From: Bacteroidota bacterium
GTDB taxonomy: Bacteria; Bacteroidota; Bacteroidia; JAADEI01
Reading direction: 5' to 3'
NCBI GenBank assembly: GCA_015490475.1
Contig: WFXT01000018.1
Span: 1-7,780, forward strand
DNA: 7,780 nt
Positions 1-7,344 of the stretch are shown here, piece by piece (position 1 is the first letter of the stretch; the number at the start of each line of letters is the position of its first letter). Below the pieces are notes generated by a model. The model was not told the origin of the DNA. It saw only the letters and a program-made list of their open reading frames with translations, and did not search any database. A program made the translations under genes and the position numbers.

Positions 1-83
1 CCTAATTTTTTGACAAAGTTCATAATGGCAATTAGGCGTGGCTCCTTATCTGGCGGAACAGTTCTTATGAATAAAACCCTCAT
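1..83 (-). CDS. Glycosyltransferase, N-terminal fragment (runs off the left edge)
   Basis: An ATG at 83-81 opens a reading frame with no stop through the window edge, giving 27 visible codons that begin MRVLFIRTVPPDKEPRLIAI. A short hydrophobic beta strand (VLFIRT), then a proline-rich loop containing PR, then a helix ending in VKKL is how many GT-B glycosyltransferases (GT4-like) begin; this first strand and loop lie in the acceptor-side Rossmann domain. The start lies 9 bases after the wecB stop, which supports it being the next gene of the same operon. The intervening bases (aatatattt on the coding strand) contain no Shine-Dalgarno. The expected role is adding a sugar to the glycan that the ABC transporter exports. 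Only the first strand, loop and helix are visible, so the catalytic motifs, family and donor sugar cannot be checked, and another Rossmann-fold protein is possible. Confidence 0.62.
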   Translation of the reverse strand, partial: MRVLFIRTVPPDKEPRLIAIMNFVKKL

Positions 84-92
84 AAATATATT

Positions 93-1208
93 TCACAAAA
101 CTTTTTTGAGAATCTCTATTATCCTGAGAGATGCCGTTCCGTCGCCGTATGGATTAACAGCTCTCGCCATCCGTTGATATTCTTCTTTGTCTTCAATCAA
201 GCGGGATGCTTCTGAGACTATCCTTTCCCTATTCGTCCCGACAAGTTTAGCGGTTTCTGCTTCTATTCCCTCCATTCGTTCTGTAACTTCCCGAGTAACA
301 AGCACTGGCTTCCCAAGAGATGGTGCTTCCTCTTGTATGCCCCCTGAGTCGGTAATAACCATATAACTCCTATTTAGCAACCATACAAGGGATGGATAAT
401 CTACTGGCTCTATCAAATGAACATTAGGTAAGCCAGAAAGGATTTCCTTCACAGGCTTCTGCACATTGGGATTCAAATGGACAGGATAAACAATATGAAA
501 TTCAGGATATTTAGTTGCAAGGTCCTTTAGAGCAAGGCAAAATTGTCGGAAAGGCTCACCAAAACTTTCCCGGCGATGCCCCGTAACCAATATAACAGGA
601 TTCTCTTTTGGCAAAAAGTAAAACTGACGTCGGTAATATTCATTGTTATTTTGGACTTTATTAACTGTGAACAGCAAAGCATCAATTACCGTGTTCCCTG
701 TAATGTAAACATGTTCCTTAATGCCTTCATTAAACAGATTTTGTGCAGCCTTTCTTGTTGGTGCAAAATGAAAATCTGCAATATGCCCAGTCAATCTCCT
801 ATTCATTTCCTCTGGATATGGCGAAAATTTATTATGGCTTCTGAGTCCTGCTTCCACGTGCCCCACTGGAATTTTTTGATAAAATGCGGCGAGGGCACCA
901 GCAAATGTAGAGGTCGTATCACCTTGTACCAAAACTACATCTGGCTTTTCCTTGAAAAGGACATCTTCCAAGCCCTCAAGTACACGGGCAGTAACATGAT
1001 ATAGGCTCTGATTAGGTTTCATTATGTTCAAATCATAGTGAACAGGCAGATTAAAAAAATTGATTACTTGATCAAGCATTTGCCTGTGCTGAGCAGTTAA
1101 ACATACAATAGGTTCAAAGTTCTTTTCCTTTTGCAACTGAATTACTATTGGTGCCATTTTAATTGCTTCAGGTCGAGTACCAAAAATTAACATTACTTTC
1201 CTTGTCAT
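93..1208 (-). CDS. wecB: UDP-N-acetylglucosamine 2-epimerase, non-hydrolysing
   Basis: This cytoplasmic enzyme interconverts UDP-GlcNAc and UDP-ManNAc, the precursor of ManNAc or ManNAc-uronate residues in surface polysaccharides. The 371 residues match the usual family length. Diagnostic motifs occur in order: FGTRPEAIKMAP (residues 9-20, with R12 and K17), QGDTTST (95-101, D97), GHVEAGLRS (116-124, E119), YPEEMNRRL (131-139), TGHRRES (209-215, H211), the UDP-binding TDSGGIQEEAP (286-296), and NPYGDG near residues 352-357. The usual TERPE motif reads TERME here (309-313), a Pro-to-Met change. The hydrolysing type found in sialic acid synthesis is less likely given the overall match to the WecB form. 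The start ATG overlaps the upstream stop as ATGA (1205-1208), so translation is probably coupled. No UDP-ManNAc dehydrogenase (WecC) lies in the window, so whether the product is oxidised is unknown. Confidence 0.96.
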   Translation of the reverse strand: MTRKVMLIFGTRPEAIKMAPIVIQLQKEKNFEPIVCLTAQHRQMLDQVINFFNLPVHYDLNIMKPNQSLYHVTARVLEGLEDVLFKEKPDVVLVQGDTTSTFAGALAAFYQKIPVGHVEAGLRSHNKFSPYPEEMNRRLTGHIADFHFAPTRKAAQNLFNEGIKEHVYITGNTVIDALLFTVNKVQNNNEYYRRQFYFLPKENPVILVTGHRRESFGEPFRQFCLALKDLATKYPEFHIVYPVHLNPNVQKPVKEILSGLPNVHLIEPVDYPSLVWLLNRSYMVITDSGGIQEEAPSLGKPVLVTREVTERMEGIEAETAKLVGTNRERIVSEASRLIEDKEEYQRMARAVNPYGDGTASLRIIEILKKVL

Positions 1209-3046
1209 GCCGGCATATTTAGTGCATTAAGTATTTTTTCCACACGTTTATCCCATGTGTTTTCAGAGATGAAATTCTTAATTTTTTCAATATCTGGTTT
1301 AATGTCAAATGCTTTACGTACTTGAGAAGCAAACTCTGTAGGCGTTTCAGCAAACAGAACGTACGGTAATCCTTTCAATTCAGGCATTGGCGTTGCTACT
1401 ACCGGTTTTCCTGCAGCAAGGTATTCATACACCTTTAATGGATTAGTAGCAATAGTGATTTCATTTACATAAAAGGGTATAATGGTAACAGAAGCATATT
1501 TAAGATATGCGGGTAAGTCACTTTGTGGTTTAAGCCCCAGAAAATGCACATTATCAAATGTTTTAAACTCTTGTTCCACCTGAGGAACCCGTTGTCCTAT
1601 AAATACAAAATCAACATCAGGCATTTGCTTAGCACTTTCTTTTATCAAGTCCCAATATAGCCATGAGCCCCATAATGCACCAAAATATAAAACAATTTTG
1701 TCATTTTTAGGTAAATCATGAGGTCTTCCCTTATCGTGATTGTAATACTTGAGTAAGTGCGAGGGAACTCCCTGTGGAACATAGAGAACTTCTTTGCCAT
1801 CGGACAATTCTCTCATTTTCTCCACCAGAACTTTAGCCGATGCAATAACCAAGTCTGACATCAAAGCAAGTTCTTTTTCAAGAGTTGGCGTATAACCAAA
1901 CCATCCAAGGTCACTGTCCCAATTATCTATGCAGTCATAAACCAATTTAATTTGTGGTAGCTTTTGCTTCAATTCAACAAACACGTCACGGTATTCTGGC
2001 ATTGGAAACTCAGAAATGGCAATTATTTTATCACCATACACTCCATATCTGTTAACAAATTCAGCACCGGAAAAGCGAAACAAGTATTGATGTTCAATGT
2101 AGGCAGGATTATGTTCCAGAAATATTTTTCGGTTATCTTCGGCAGAATCAAAGCGGTTCACAAAATGAACGAGATAACCACGTTTGGCGAAGGCAATAGC
2201 CAGTTGGGCAGGCCTCTGTCCCCCACCACTATCAGTAGCGGGAACTCCACTAAGCAAAAGAACCACTCCTTTCGGCGATTCATTATCCCTTACTATACTA
2301 ATTCTTGATTCATAGGCTCTTTGCAACGGACCACTAACGGCTATAGAATAAAACAGTTTTCTGGGATTCCTATAATATCGTTTGGCAACACGTAACATAT
2401 CCTGCCATCTGCCCCAGCCATACAAATGATAATAGTAGTCATCAAGAGCAAGTAAATTTGACAAGCCTACCAAATGAGCCAATTGCTTTCTGTCAACTTT
2501 TGATTCTTTGTTAGAAAGGAACAGCCATTTGCCACCATAGTGGGAGATTAAAGCAAACAAAAGAGGCGCCTCATCCATTATGTACCAGCTCTTAGGCTCA
2601 ACCTGTTGCAAATACTCCGTTTTGATTAGCACTCCAGCCAGCGATGGAATAATTTCTTCATTAATTGGTAATTTACGGGAAGCTACAAGGTCAAAACCTT
2701 CTATGAAAGACATCTTTTTAAGTTCGTCAACCGAAAGTCTGTCATCAGCGATTATCACATATTCTGTTTTCGCTTTTTTGATATAATCAATCAATGCCTG
2801 GGGTTTATCTCCTGCATAGTAGATTGTTTCAGGTTGGTTTTCAAGATTGCGAATAATGGATGATATATCTTTCGTTCCTCTCCAGATAATTGAATATTTC
2901 GGGCTACCTTCCAGCTTCTCCTTTTCTTCGTCATGTAATAGTTCATAGAAATAAATTTCAACGTCAGGGTTTATATATTTCAAATTGGCATAAGGATTGG
3001 GAAATTTCAATTTATCTCTAACTTTAAGCAGTTGCTTTTTTAGCAT
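1205..3046 (-). CDS. Two-part glycosyltransferase: unusual N-terminal region plus GT4-like GT-B domain
   Basis: At 613 residues this is much longer than an ordinary single-domain GT4 enzyme (about 350-420). Residues from about 258 to 608 form a GT-B unit: an N-terminal Rossmann half with SGVPATDSGGGQRPAQL (266-282), a YDCIDNW segment (370-376) like that of TuaH-type glycosyltransferases, a second half beginning YFGAL (454-458), FIGQR (482-486), and the nucleotide-sugar region NPLKVYEYLAAGKPVV (535-550) with the expected glutamate E541. Residues 1-250 have no clear assignment. They include YVIIADDR (96-103), which recalls the DxD region of GT-A enzymes, and a later DEAPLLFALISHYGGKW stretch (158-174). 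No signal peptide or membrane segment is visible, so it probably acts in the cytoplasm on the growing glycan. The gene starts inside the upstream ATPase gene with a 23-base overlap. Donor and acceptor are unknown. A glycosyltransferase is near certain; the domain reading of the N-terminal part is inference. Confidence 0.88.
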   Translation of the reverse strand: MLKKQLLKVRDKLKFPNPYANLKYINPDVEIYFYELLHDEEKEKLEGSPKYSIIWRGTKDISSIIRNLENQPETIYYAGDKPQALIDYIKKAKTEYVIIADDRLSVDELKKMSFIEGFDLVASRKLPINEEIIPSLAGVLIKTEYLQQVEPKSWYIMDEAPLLFALISHYGGKWLFLSNKESKVDRKQLAHLVGLSNLLALDDYYYHLYGWGRWQDMLRVAKRYYRNPRKLFYSIAVSGPLQRAYESRISIVRDNESPKGVVLLLSGVPATDSGGGQRPAQLAIAFAKRGYLVHFVNRFDSAEDNRKIFLEHNPAYIEHQYLFRFSGAEFVNRYGVYGDKIIAISEFPMPEYRDVFVELKQKLPQIKLVYDCIDNWDSDLGWFGYTPTLEKELALMSDLVIASAKVLVEKMRELSDGKEVLYVPQGVPSHLLKYYNHDKGRPHDLPKNDKIVLYFGALWGSWLYWDLIKESAKQMPDVDFVFIGQRVPQVEQEFKTFDNVHFLGLKPQSDLPAYLKYASVTIIPFYVNEITIATNPLKVYEYLAAGKPVVATPMPELKGLPYVLFAETPTEFASQVRKAFDIKPDIEKIKNFISENTWDKRVEKILNALNMPA

Positions 3047-3770
3047 TTTTTCTTATTTGTTCAATAGACACCACTCTTCCGTGGTCAATAGTCATTATCC
3101 TATCGCATATTGACTCCATCTGAGCCCTGCTATGAGACACAAAAACCATTGTTACACCACTGTCTCGCAACTCTTGCATTTTTCGTAAGCACTTTTGTTG
3201 GAAATGGGCATCGCCAACAGCAAGCACTTCATCAACAAGCAAAATATCCGGATTAGTATGTACAGCAACAGAAAAGCCAAGTCTGGCAACCATTCCGGAA
3301 GAATAAATACGTATGGGTTCTTCAATAAAATGCCCTAACTCGGAAAATTCTACTATTTCCTCAAAGCGTTCCATTATCTCTTTCTTGGTCATGCCCAGTA
3401 AAAGCCCGTTCAATATTATGTTTTCTCTGCCTGTTAGCTCCGGATGGAATCCGGCACCTAATTCCAGAAGTGGTGAAATTCTGCCTCTAACTTTTATCGT
3501 TCCTTTGTCTGGTTTTATTACTCCTGCTATGAGAGCCAGCAATGTGGACTTGCCCGCTCCATTGTGACCCATTATACCAAAAACCTCACCTTTTTTTACT
3601 TCAAAAGAGACATCTTTAAGCACTTCAAATCGGGATTGTCTTAATTTTCTAAAAAGTCTTGGAAAATGCAACACCACTTCTTTAAAGGAAGTAACAATGT
3701 GATGATAGAGAACGTAAGTCTTCCAAAGATTTTTAACCTCTATAACCACCTCTTGTTGTTCACCTGTCAT
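3024..3770 (-). CDS. wzt: ABC transporter ATPase for polysaccharide export (Wzt/KpsT/TagH type)
   Basis: This is the nucleotide-binding subunit that powers export of a lipid-linked glycan across the inner membrane with the adjacent permease. I take the ATG at 3770, giving 248 residues, because it forms an ATGA overlap with the permease stop and directly precedes the conserved start (MTGEQQEVVIEVKNLWKTY). An in-frame ATG at 3812 would add 14 residues without family character, inside the permease gene. Counting from 3770: Walker A GHNGAGKST at 68-76, the LLELGAGF Q-loop region typical of this subfamily at about 101-108, signature YSSGM at 156-160, Walker B ILLVDE at 176-181, D-loop AVGD, and the switch histidine in VFVSH near 214. 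The protein stops shortly after the ATPase core, so the C-terminal carbohydrate-binding domain of long Wzt proteins is absent. Function is firm; the exported glycan is not known. Confidence 0.93.
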   Translation of the reverse strand: MTGEQQEVVIEVKNLWKTYVLYHHIVTSFKEVVLHFPRLFRKLRQSRFEVLKDVSFEVKKGEVFGIMGHNGAGKSTLLALIAGVIKPDKGTIKVRGRISPLLELGAGFHPELTGRENIILNGLLLGMTKKEIMERFEEIVEFSELGHFIEEPIRIYSSGMVARLGFSVAVHTNPDILLVDEVLAVGDAHFQQKCLRKMQELRDSGVTMVFVSHSRAQMESICDRIMTIDHGRVVSIEQIRKNAKKATA

Positions 3771-4546
3771 AGCACTTCTGCAAATTTCCATTTTAGTTTT
3801 GAAAACACCCACCAGCCAAACAAGAAAATAACGACGCTATATAGAATAGCAAGAGCTAAATAGAGATAGTCAAAAGTTCCATAAATGATAATCTGGCGAT
3901 ATAATGCCACAAACAAAGCCATTGGATTGCCATCCACAATGAAAATACGCAACCGATCAGGAATCATATCAATGGGATAAATTATTGGCGTAAGATAAAA
4001 AAACATGTTCAGGAAAATATTTATAAACCACACCATATCTCTAAAAAACACAGTTATTGAAGCCACAAAGAAAGCGAAACCCAGATTCAGAATAGACTGC
4101 ATAACCATCAGCAATGGAATAAACATCCAATACACATTGGGCGGAATTCCATAAATACCAAGAAAGATAAATATTGTGACAAAAGCAAGGATGAAATGAA
4201 GCCATTCACTAATTATTACTGCTACAACAAGAAACTCATAGGGAAACTTTGTTTTCTTGATCAAGTTACCATTTGACAGGACAGCCCCTGTTCCAGCAAG
4301 AATTGAATTAGCGAACCACTGCCAAACAAATAAGCCTACAATCAAAAAGAGTGCATAATTTTCCACCTTAATACGCAGGATATACTTAAAAGCGACGAAA
4401 TATACAAGGGCGTGAGTGAATGGCAATAGCAGGGACCAGACAAAACCTAACATACTGCTTTTATACTTCAGTTTCAATTCTTTATTAGTGAGTTCAAAAA
4501 TTAGGTCCCGATAATATTCCCATTGTCGTGCAGTCAAACCAATCAT
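3767..4546 (-). CDS. wzm: ABC-2 type polysaccharide export permease (Wzm/KpsM/TagG type)
   Basis: This is the integral inner-membrane subunit of a glycan exporter. The 259-residue length suits the family. The N-terminal cytoplasmic amphipathic region leads into KYKSSMLGFVW (27-37), matching the R/KYK-S-LG--W signature that precedes the first membrane segment in Wzm, KpsM and TagG proteins. About six hydrophobic segments can be seen, near 34-56, 63-83, 104-130, 138-166, 172-192 and 226-248. FRD (168-170), a TPIIYP stretch (186-191) and the short NPM motif (207-209) are also usual for the family. The C-terminus is short and basic (SKLKWKFAEVL). Its start overlaps the gpmI stop as ATGA (4543-4546), and its own stop overlaps the ATPase start in the same way (3767-3770), so the two transporter subunits should be made together. 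O-antigen, capsule and other glycan substrates cannot be distinguished from this sequence. Confidence 0.93.
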   Translation of the reverse strand: MIGLTARQWEYYRDLIFELTNKELKLKYKSSMLGFVWSLLLPFTHALVYFVAFKYILRIKVENYALFLIVGLFVWQWFANSILAGTGAVLSNGNLIKKTKFPYEFLVVAVIISEWLHFILAFVTIFIFLGIYGIPPNVYWMFIPLLMVMQSILNLGFAFFVASITVFFRDMVWFINIFLNMFFYLTPIIYPIDMIPDRLRIFIVDGNPMALFVALYRQIIIYGTFDYLYLALAILYSVVIFLFGWWVFSKLKWKFAEVL

Positions 4547-6081
4547 TTCAGTAACACAAGTGATTTTCCTGTCATTTCTTCCGGAACAGACAAATTCATC
4601 AGGTTCAATATAGTTGGCGCTATATCACCCAATTTGCCATAGTAAACATCCATAACTCTATCATCAATAACTATAAAGGGCACAGGATTTTTAGTATGTG
4701 CAGTATGTGGCGTACCATCTGGATTGACCATGACATCGGCATTGCCGTGGTCAGCAGTAACTATCACAGAATAACCATTTTTGAGTGCCGTGCTAACAAC
4801 ACGCTCGTTGCATCTGTCCACTGCCTCCACCGCTTTAACAGCAGCCTCAAAAACACCAGTGTGTCCCACCATATCTGGATTAGCAAAATTAAGGACAATA
4901 AGGTCATATTTGCGTTCCTCTATTTTGGAAATCAGTGCTTCAGTAACTTCATAGGCACTCATTTCTGGTTTCAGGTCGTAAGTAGGTACCTTAGGCGATG
5001 ATATGAGAATCCTATCTTCCCCCGCAAAAGGAACCTCCCTACCTCCAGAGAAGAAATAGGTAACGTGTGGATATTTTTCTGTTTCAGCAATTCTCAATTG
5101 AAACCCATAGTTTGAAACCACTTCACCAAGCGTATTCTTTATTGGCTCATTTTTGAAAACTACTTTTATATTTTTGAAAGTTTTGTCATATTCTGTCATA
5201 GTGATGCAATATAAGTCAAGTGGTTTCATTTCAAACTCGGGCATTTCCTTCTGTGTCAATACGGTAACCAGTTGTCTGCACCTGTCAGTTCGGAAATTGA
5301 AACAAAAAGCGACATGTCTGTCTTGAAGCCTGCCAATGGGTCTTTCATCATTGTCCACCAACACTATTGGTTCCAGAAACTCATCACTGTTTCCCTCCTG
5401 ATATTGCATCTTTATCTCTGCTACAATATCCTGAGTTTTAGTTCCGATCCCATGTACAAGCAGGTCATAAGCCTTTTTAATCCTTTCCCATCGTTTGTCC
5501 CTATCCATGGCATAATATCTGCCAATTACAGAAACCACCGTGGCATTACGTTCCCTACCAAATGTTATAATATCCTCTACAAATGAAGCACCAAGATGAA
5601 TATCAGTGTCCCTGCCATCAGTAAAAGCATGTACGTATATTTTAGGAACACCATACCGATAGAATATATCAATAAGTGCTTTGAGATGGTCAATATGTGA
5701 ATGAACCCCTCCATCTGATACCAATCCCATTAGGTGTATTGGCACATTATTTTCTATGGCATACTTTGCAGCATCCTTAATAACTGGATTTTTTTCAAGA
5801 CTTCCATCTTTTATGGCATTAAATATTCGCATTATATCTTGCCACACAACCCTGCCTGCTCCAATGTTCATGTGTCCTACTTCTGAATTGCCCATTTGGC
5901 GTGGTGGCAGCCCAACAGCAGTGCCATGTGTCATAAGGGTTGACCATGGATATTTCCGCAACAGGGAATCAAAGAAGGGCGTATGTGCTTTGGCTATAGC
6001 ACTGACTTCCGGAAAAGGACCAAATGCCCACCCATCCAGTATAACTAATAGAACAGGTTTTCCTGGAACGTTGAATCCCAT
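4543..6081 (-). CDS. gpmI: 2,3-bisphosphoglycerate-independent phosphoglycerate mutase
   Basis: This cytoplasmic enzyme interconverts 3- and 2-phosphoglycerate in glycolysis and gluconeogenesis through a phosphoserine intermediate, using two metal ions (usually Mn2+). The 512 residues match the family length and the protein looks intact. Visible active-site elements: LDGW with D16; GNSEVGH with the phosphorylated serine S66; VHSH with H127; DGRDT with R157 and D158; IGRYYAMDRD with R188 and R194; FNFRTDR with R264 and R267; K336 in the TEKYPHVTYFF segment; NPDMVGH with D403 and H407; TADHGN with D444 and H445; and H462 in AHT. The start lies 6 bases after the stop of the preceding gene, and the end overlaps the permease start as ATGA. 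It therefore sits inside an envelope-glycan operon, unusual company for a central glycolytic enzyme. All catalytic residues are present, so I see no reason to doubt activity. Confidence 0.98.
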   Translation of the reverse strand: MGFNVPGKPVLLVILDGWAFGPFPEVSAIAKAHTPFFDSLLRKYPWSTLMTHGTAVGLPPRQMGNSEVGHMNIGAGRVVWQDIMRIFNAIKDGSLEKNPVIKDAAKYAIENNVPIHLMGLVSDGGVHSHIDHLKALIDIFYRYGVPKIYVHAFTDGRDTDIHLGASFVEDIITFGRERNATVVSVIGRYYAMDRDKRWERIKKAYDLLVHGIGTKTQDIVAEIKMQYQEGNSDEFLEPIVLVDNDERPIGRLQDRHVAFCFNFRTDRCRQLVTVLTQKEMPEFEMKPLDLYCITMTEYDKTFKNIKVVFKNEPIKNTLGEVVSNYGFQLRIAETEKYPHVTYFFSGGREVPFAGEDRILISSPKVPTYDLKPEMSAYEVTEALISKIEERKYDLIVLNFANPDMVGHTGVFEAAVKAVEAVDRCNERVVSTALKNGYSVIVTADHGNADVMVNPDGTPHTAHTKNPVPFIVIDDRVMDVYYGKLGDIAPTILNLMNLSVPEEMTGKSLVLLK

Positions 6082-6087
6082 TGCTTT

Positions 6088-7344
6088 TTATACATTAAAC
6101 GTAACAACAGGCTCTTTCACATAGTACTTGGTAGCCAGCTTCTCCCTAACCTCAGAAAACGCCTTCAAAGTTTCGTCTATGTCTTCCTGAGTGTGCACAG
6201 CAGTTGGTATTAACCTCAAAATTATTTGTCCCTTAGGAATAACAGGGTACATGACACCTGATACAAAAATGCCGTAGTTCTCACGCAGGTCAGCAACCAG
6301 CCCTGCTGCCTCTTCCATGCTACCGCTAAGGTAAACCGGAGTTACAGGCGACGAAGTGGTACCAATGTTAAACCCAAATTCTTTCAAGCCACTTTGCAGG
6401 CTTCTAACCACTTGCCACAGTTTCTCTCTCAATTCCGGTTTGCTTCTTAGCAATTCCAGTCTTTTTAGATTGCCAATAACTATAGGCAGTGGTAACGATT
6501 TGGCAAAAATCTGAGACCTGATGTTATATCTAAGGTAATTAATCACCTCTGGTGGTCCTGCTATGAAGGCACCGATACTTGCCATTGCCTTAGCGAAAGT
6601 AGCAAAATAAAGGTCAACACCCTCTTGAACACCTTGCTCCTCATCTGTTCCAGCGCCTGTAGGACCCATAGTTCCGAAGCCGTGAGCATCATCTATTAGC
6701 AACCTGAAAGGATACTTTTCTTTCAATGCTACGATTTCTTTCAGACGACCCTGATTACCACTCATTCCGAATACTCCTTCCGTAACTACAAGGATGGCAC
6801 CTCCCGTCCTTTTAACATGTTCAACAGCTCGTTTTAATTGCTTCTCAAGGGCTTCAATATCATTATGGGGATATGCCATTCTCTTCCCTTTATGTAAATG
6901 CACACCATCCACTATGGAAGCATGGCTTTCTGCATCATAAATAACGACATCGCGACGGTCAAGCAACGCAGGAATTATAGACATTATCCCTTGATAGCCA
7001 TAATTTAATAGAAGTCCCGCAGGCCTTTTAACAAATTCTGCCAGTTCATTTTCAAGTTGAATGTGATATTTAGTTTCGCCAGTCATCATTCTTGCTCCCA
7101 TGGGATAAGCCAGTCCCCATTCAGCGGCGGCTTTGGCATCCGTCTCACGAACTTCAGGATGATTGGCAAGCCCAAGATAGTTATTAATGCTCCAGACAAT
7201 TACTTCTTTGCCTCTGAAATACATCCTGTTGCCAATGGGTCCTTCCAATTGTGGAAAGGCATAATAGCCGTGCAACTGCCTTGCAAAACGACCCAGCGGT
7301 CCAGGCCTTTCTTTCAACCGCTCAAACAAATCCTTCACTGCCAT
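6088..7344 (-). CDS. spt: Serine palmitoyltransferase-like alpha-oxoamine synthase (Bacteroidota type)
   Basis: This is a PLP-dependent enzyme of the group holding serine palmitoyltransferase, 8-amino-7-oxononanoate synthase (BioF) and 2-amino-3-ketobutyrate ligase. They condense an amino acid with an acyl thioester and release CO2. Visible motifs: NNYLGLANHP (54-63), GARMMTG (83-89), NYGYQG (114-119), DAESHAS (137-143) with the PLP-stacking H141, VTEGVFGMSG (187-196), IDDAHGFGTMG (217-227) with D218 and H221, and TFAKAMASIGAF (249-260) with the PLP lysine K252. The TFAK-MA-IGAF form, the NPGPLG-like start (here RPGPLG) and the ENYGIFVSGVMYPVIPKG segment are what I know from Bacteroidota serine palmitoyltransferases, which make the sphinganine precursor 3-ketosphinganine. 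Cysteate acyltransferases of sulfonolipid synthesis are close relatives and cannot be excluded; BioF is less likely. The 418 residues include a C-terminal extension of roughly 10-15 residues. It appears to be the first gene of the operon. Confidence 0.87.
   Translation of the reverse strand: MAVKDLFERLKERPGPLGRFARQLHGYYAFPQLEGPIGNRMYFRGKEVIVWSINNYLGLANHPEVRETDAKAAAEWGLAYPMGARMMTGETKYHIQLENELAEFVKRPAGLLLNYGYQGIMSIIPALLDRRDVVIYDAESHASIVDGVHLHKGKRMAYPHNDIEALEKQLKRAVEHVKRTGGAILVVTEGVFGMSGNQGRLKEIVALKEKYPFRLLIDDAHGFGTMGPTGAGTDEEQGVQEGVDLYFATFAKAMASIGAFIAGPPEVINYLRYNIRSQIFAKSLPLPIVIGNLKRLELLRSKPELREKLWQVVRSLQSGLKEFGFNIGTTSSPVTPVYLSGSMEEAAGLVADLRENYGIFVSGVMYPVIPKGQIILRLIPTAVHTQEDIDETLKAFSEVREKLATKYYVKEPVVTFNV

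Noticed and set aside
543..1004. 153-codon open frame on the plus strand inside wecB
   Set aside because: Opposite strand to a clearly conserved enzyme. The translation has no recognisable motifs and is rich in Cys, Trp and Phe, as expected of an antisense shadow.
5756..6124. 122-codon plus-strand frame across the gpmI start
   Set aside because: Antisense to catalytic motifs of gpmI and to the end of the synthase gene; no family resemblance or start signal. The same reasoning removes the frames at 4696-5001, 5272-5586, 3313-3567, 3666-3863, 7057-7389, 1964-2308 and 2580-2786.
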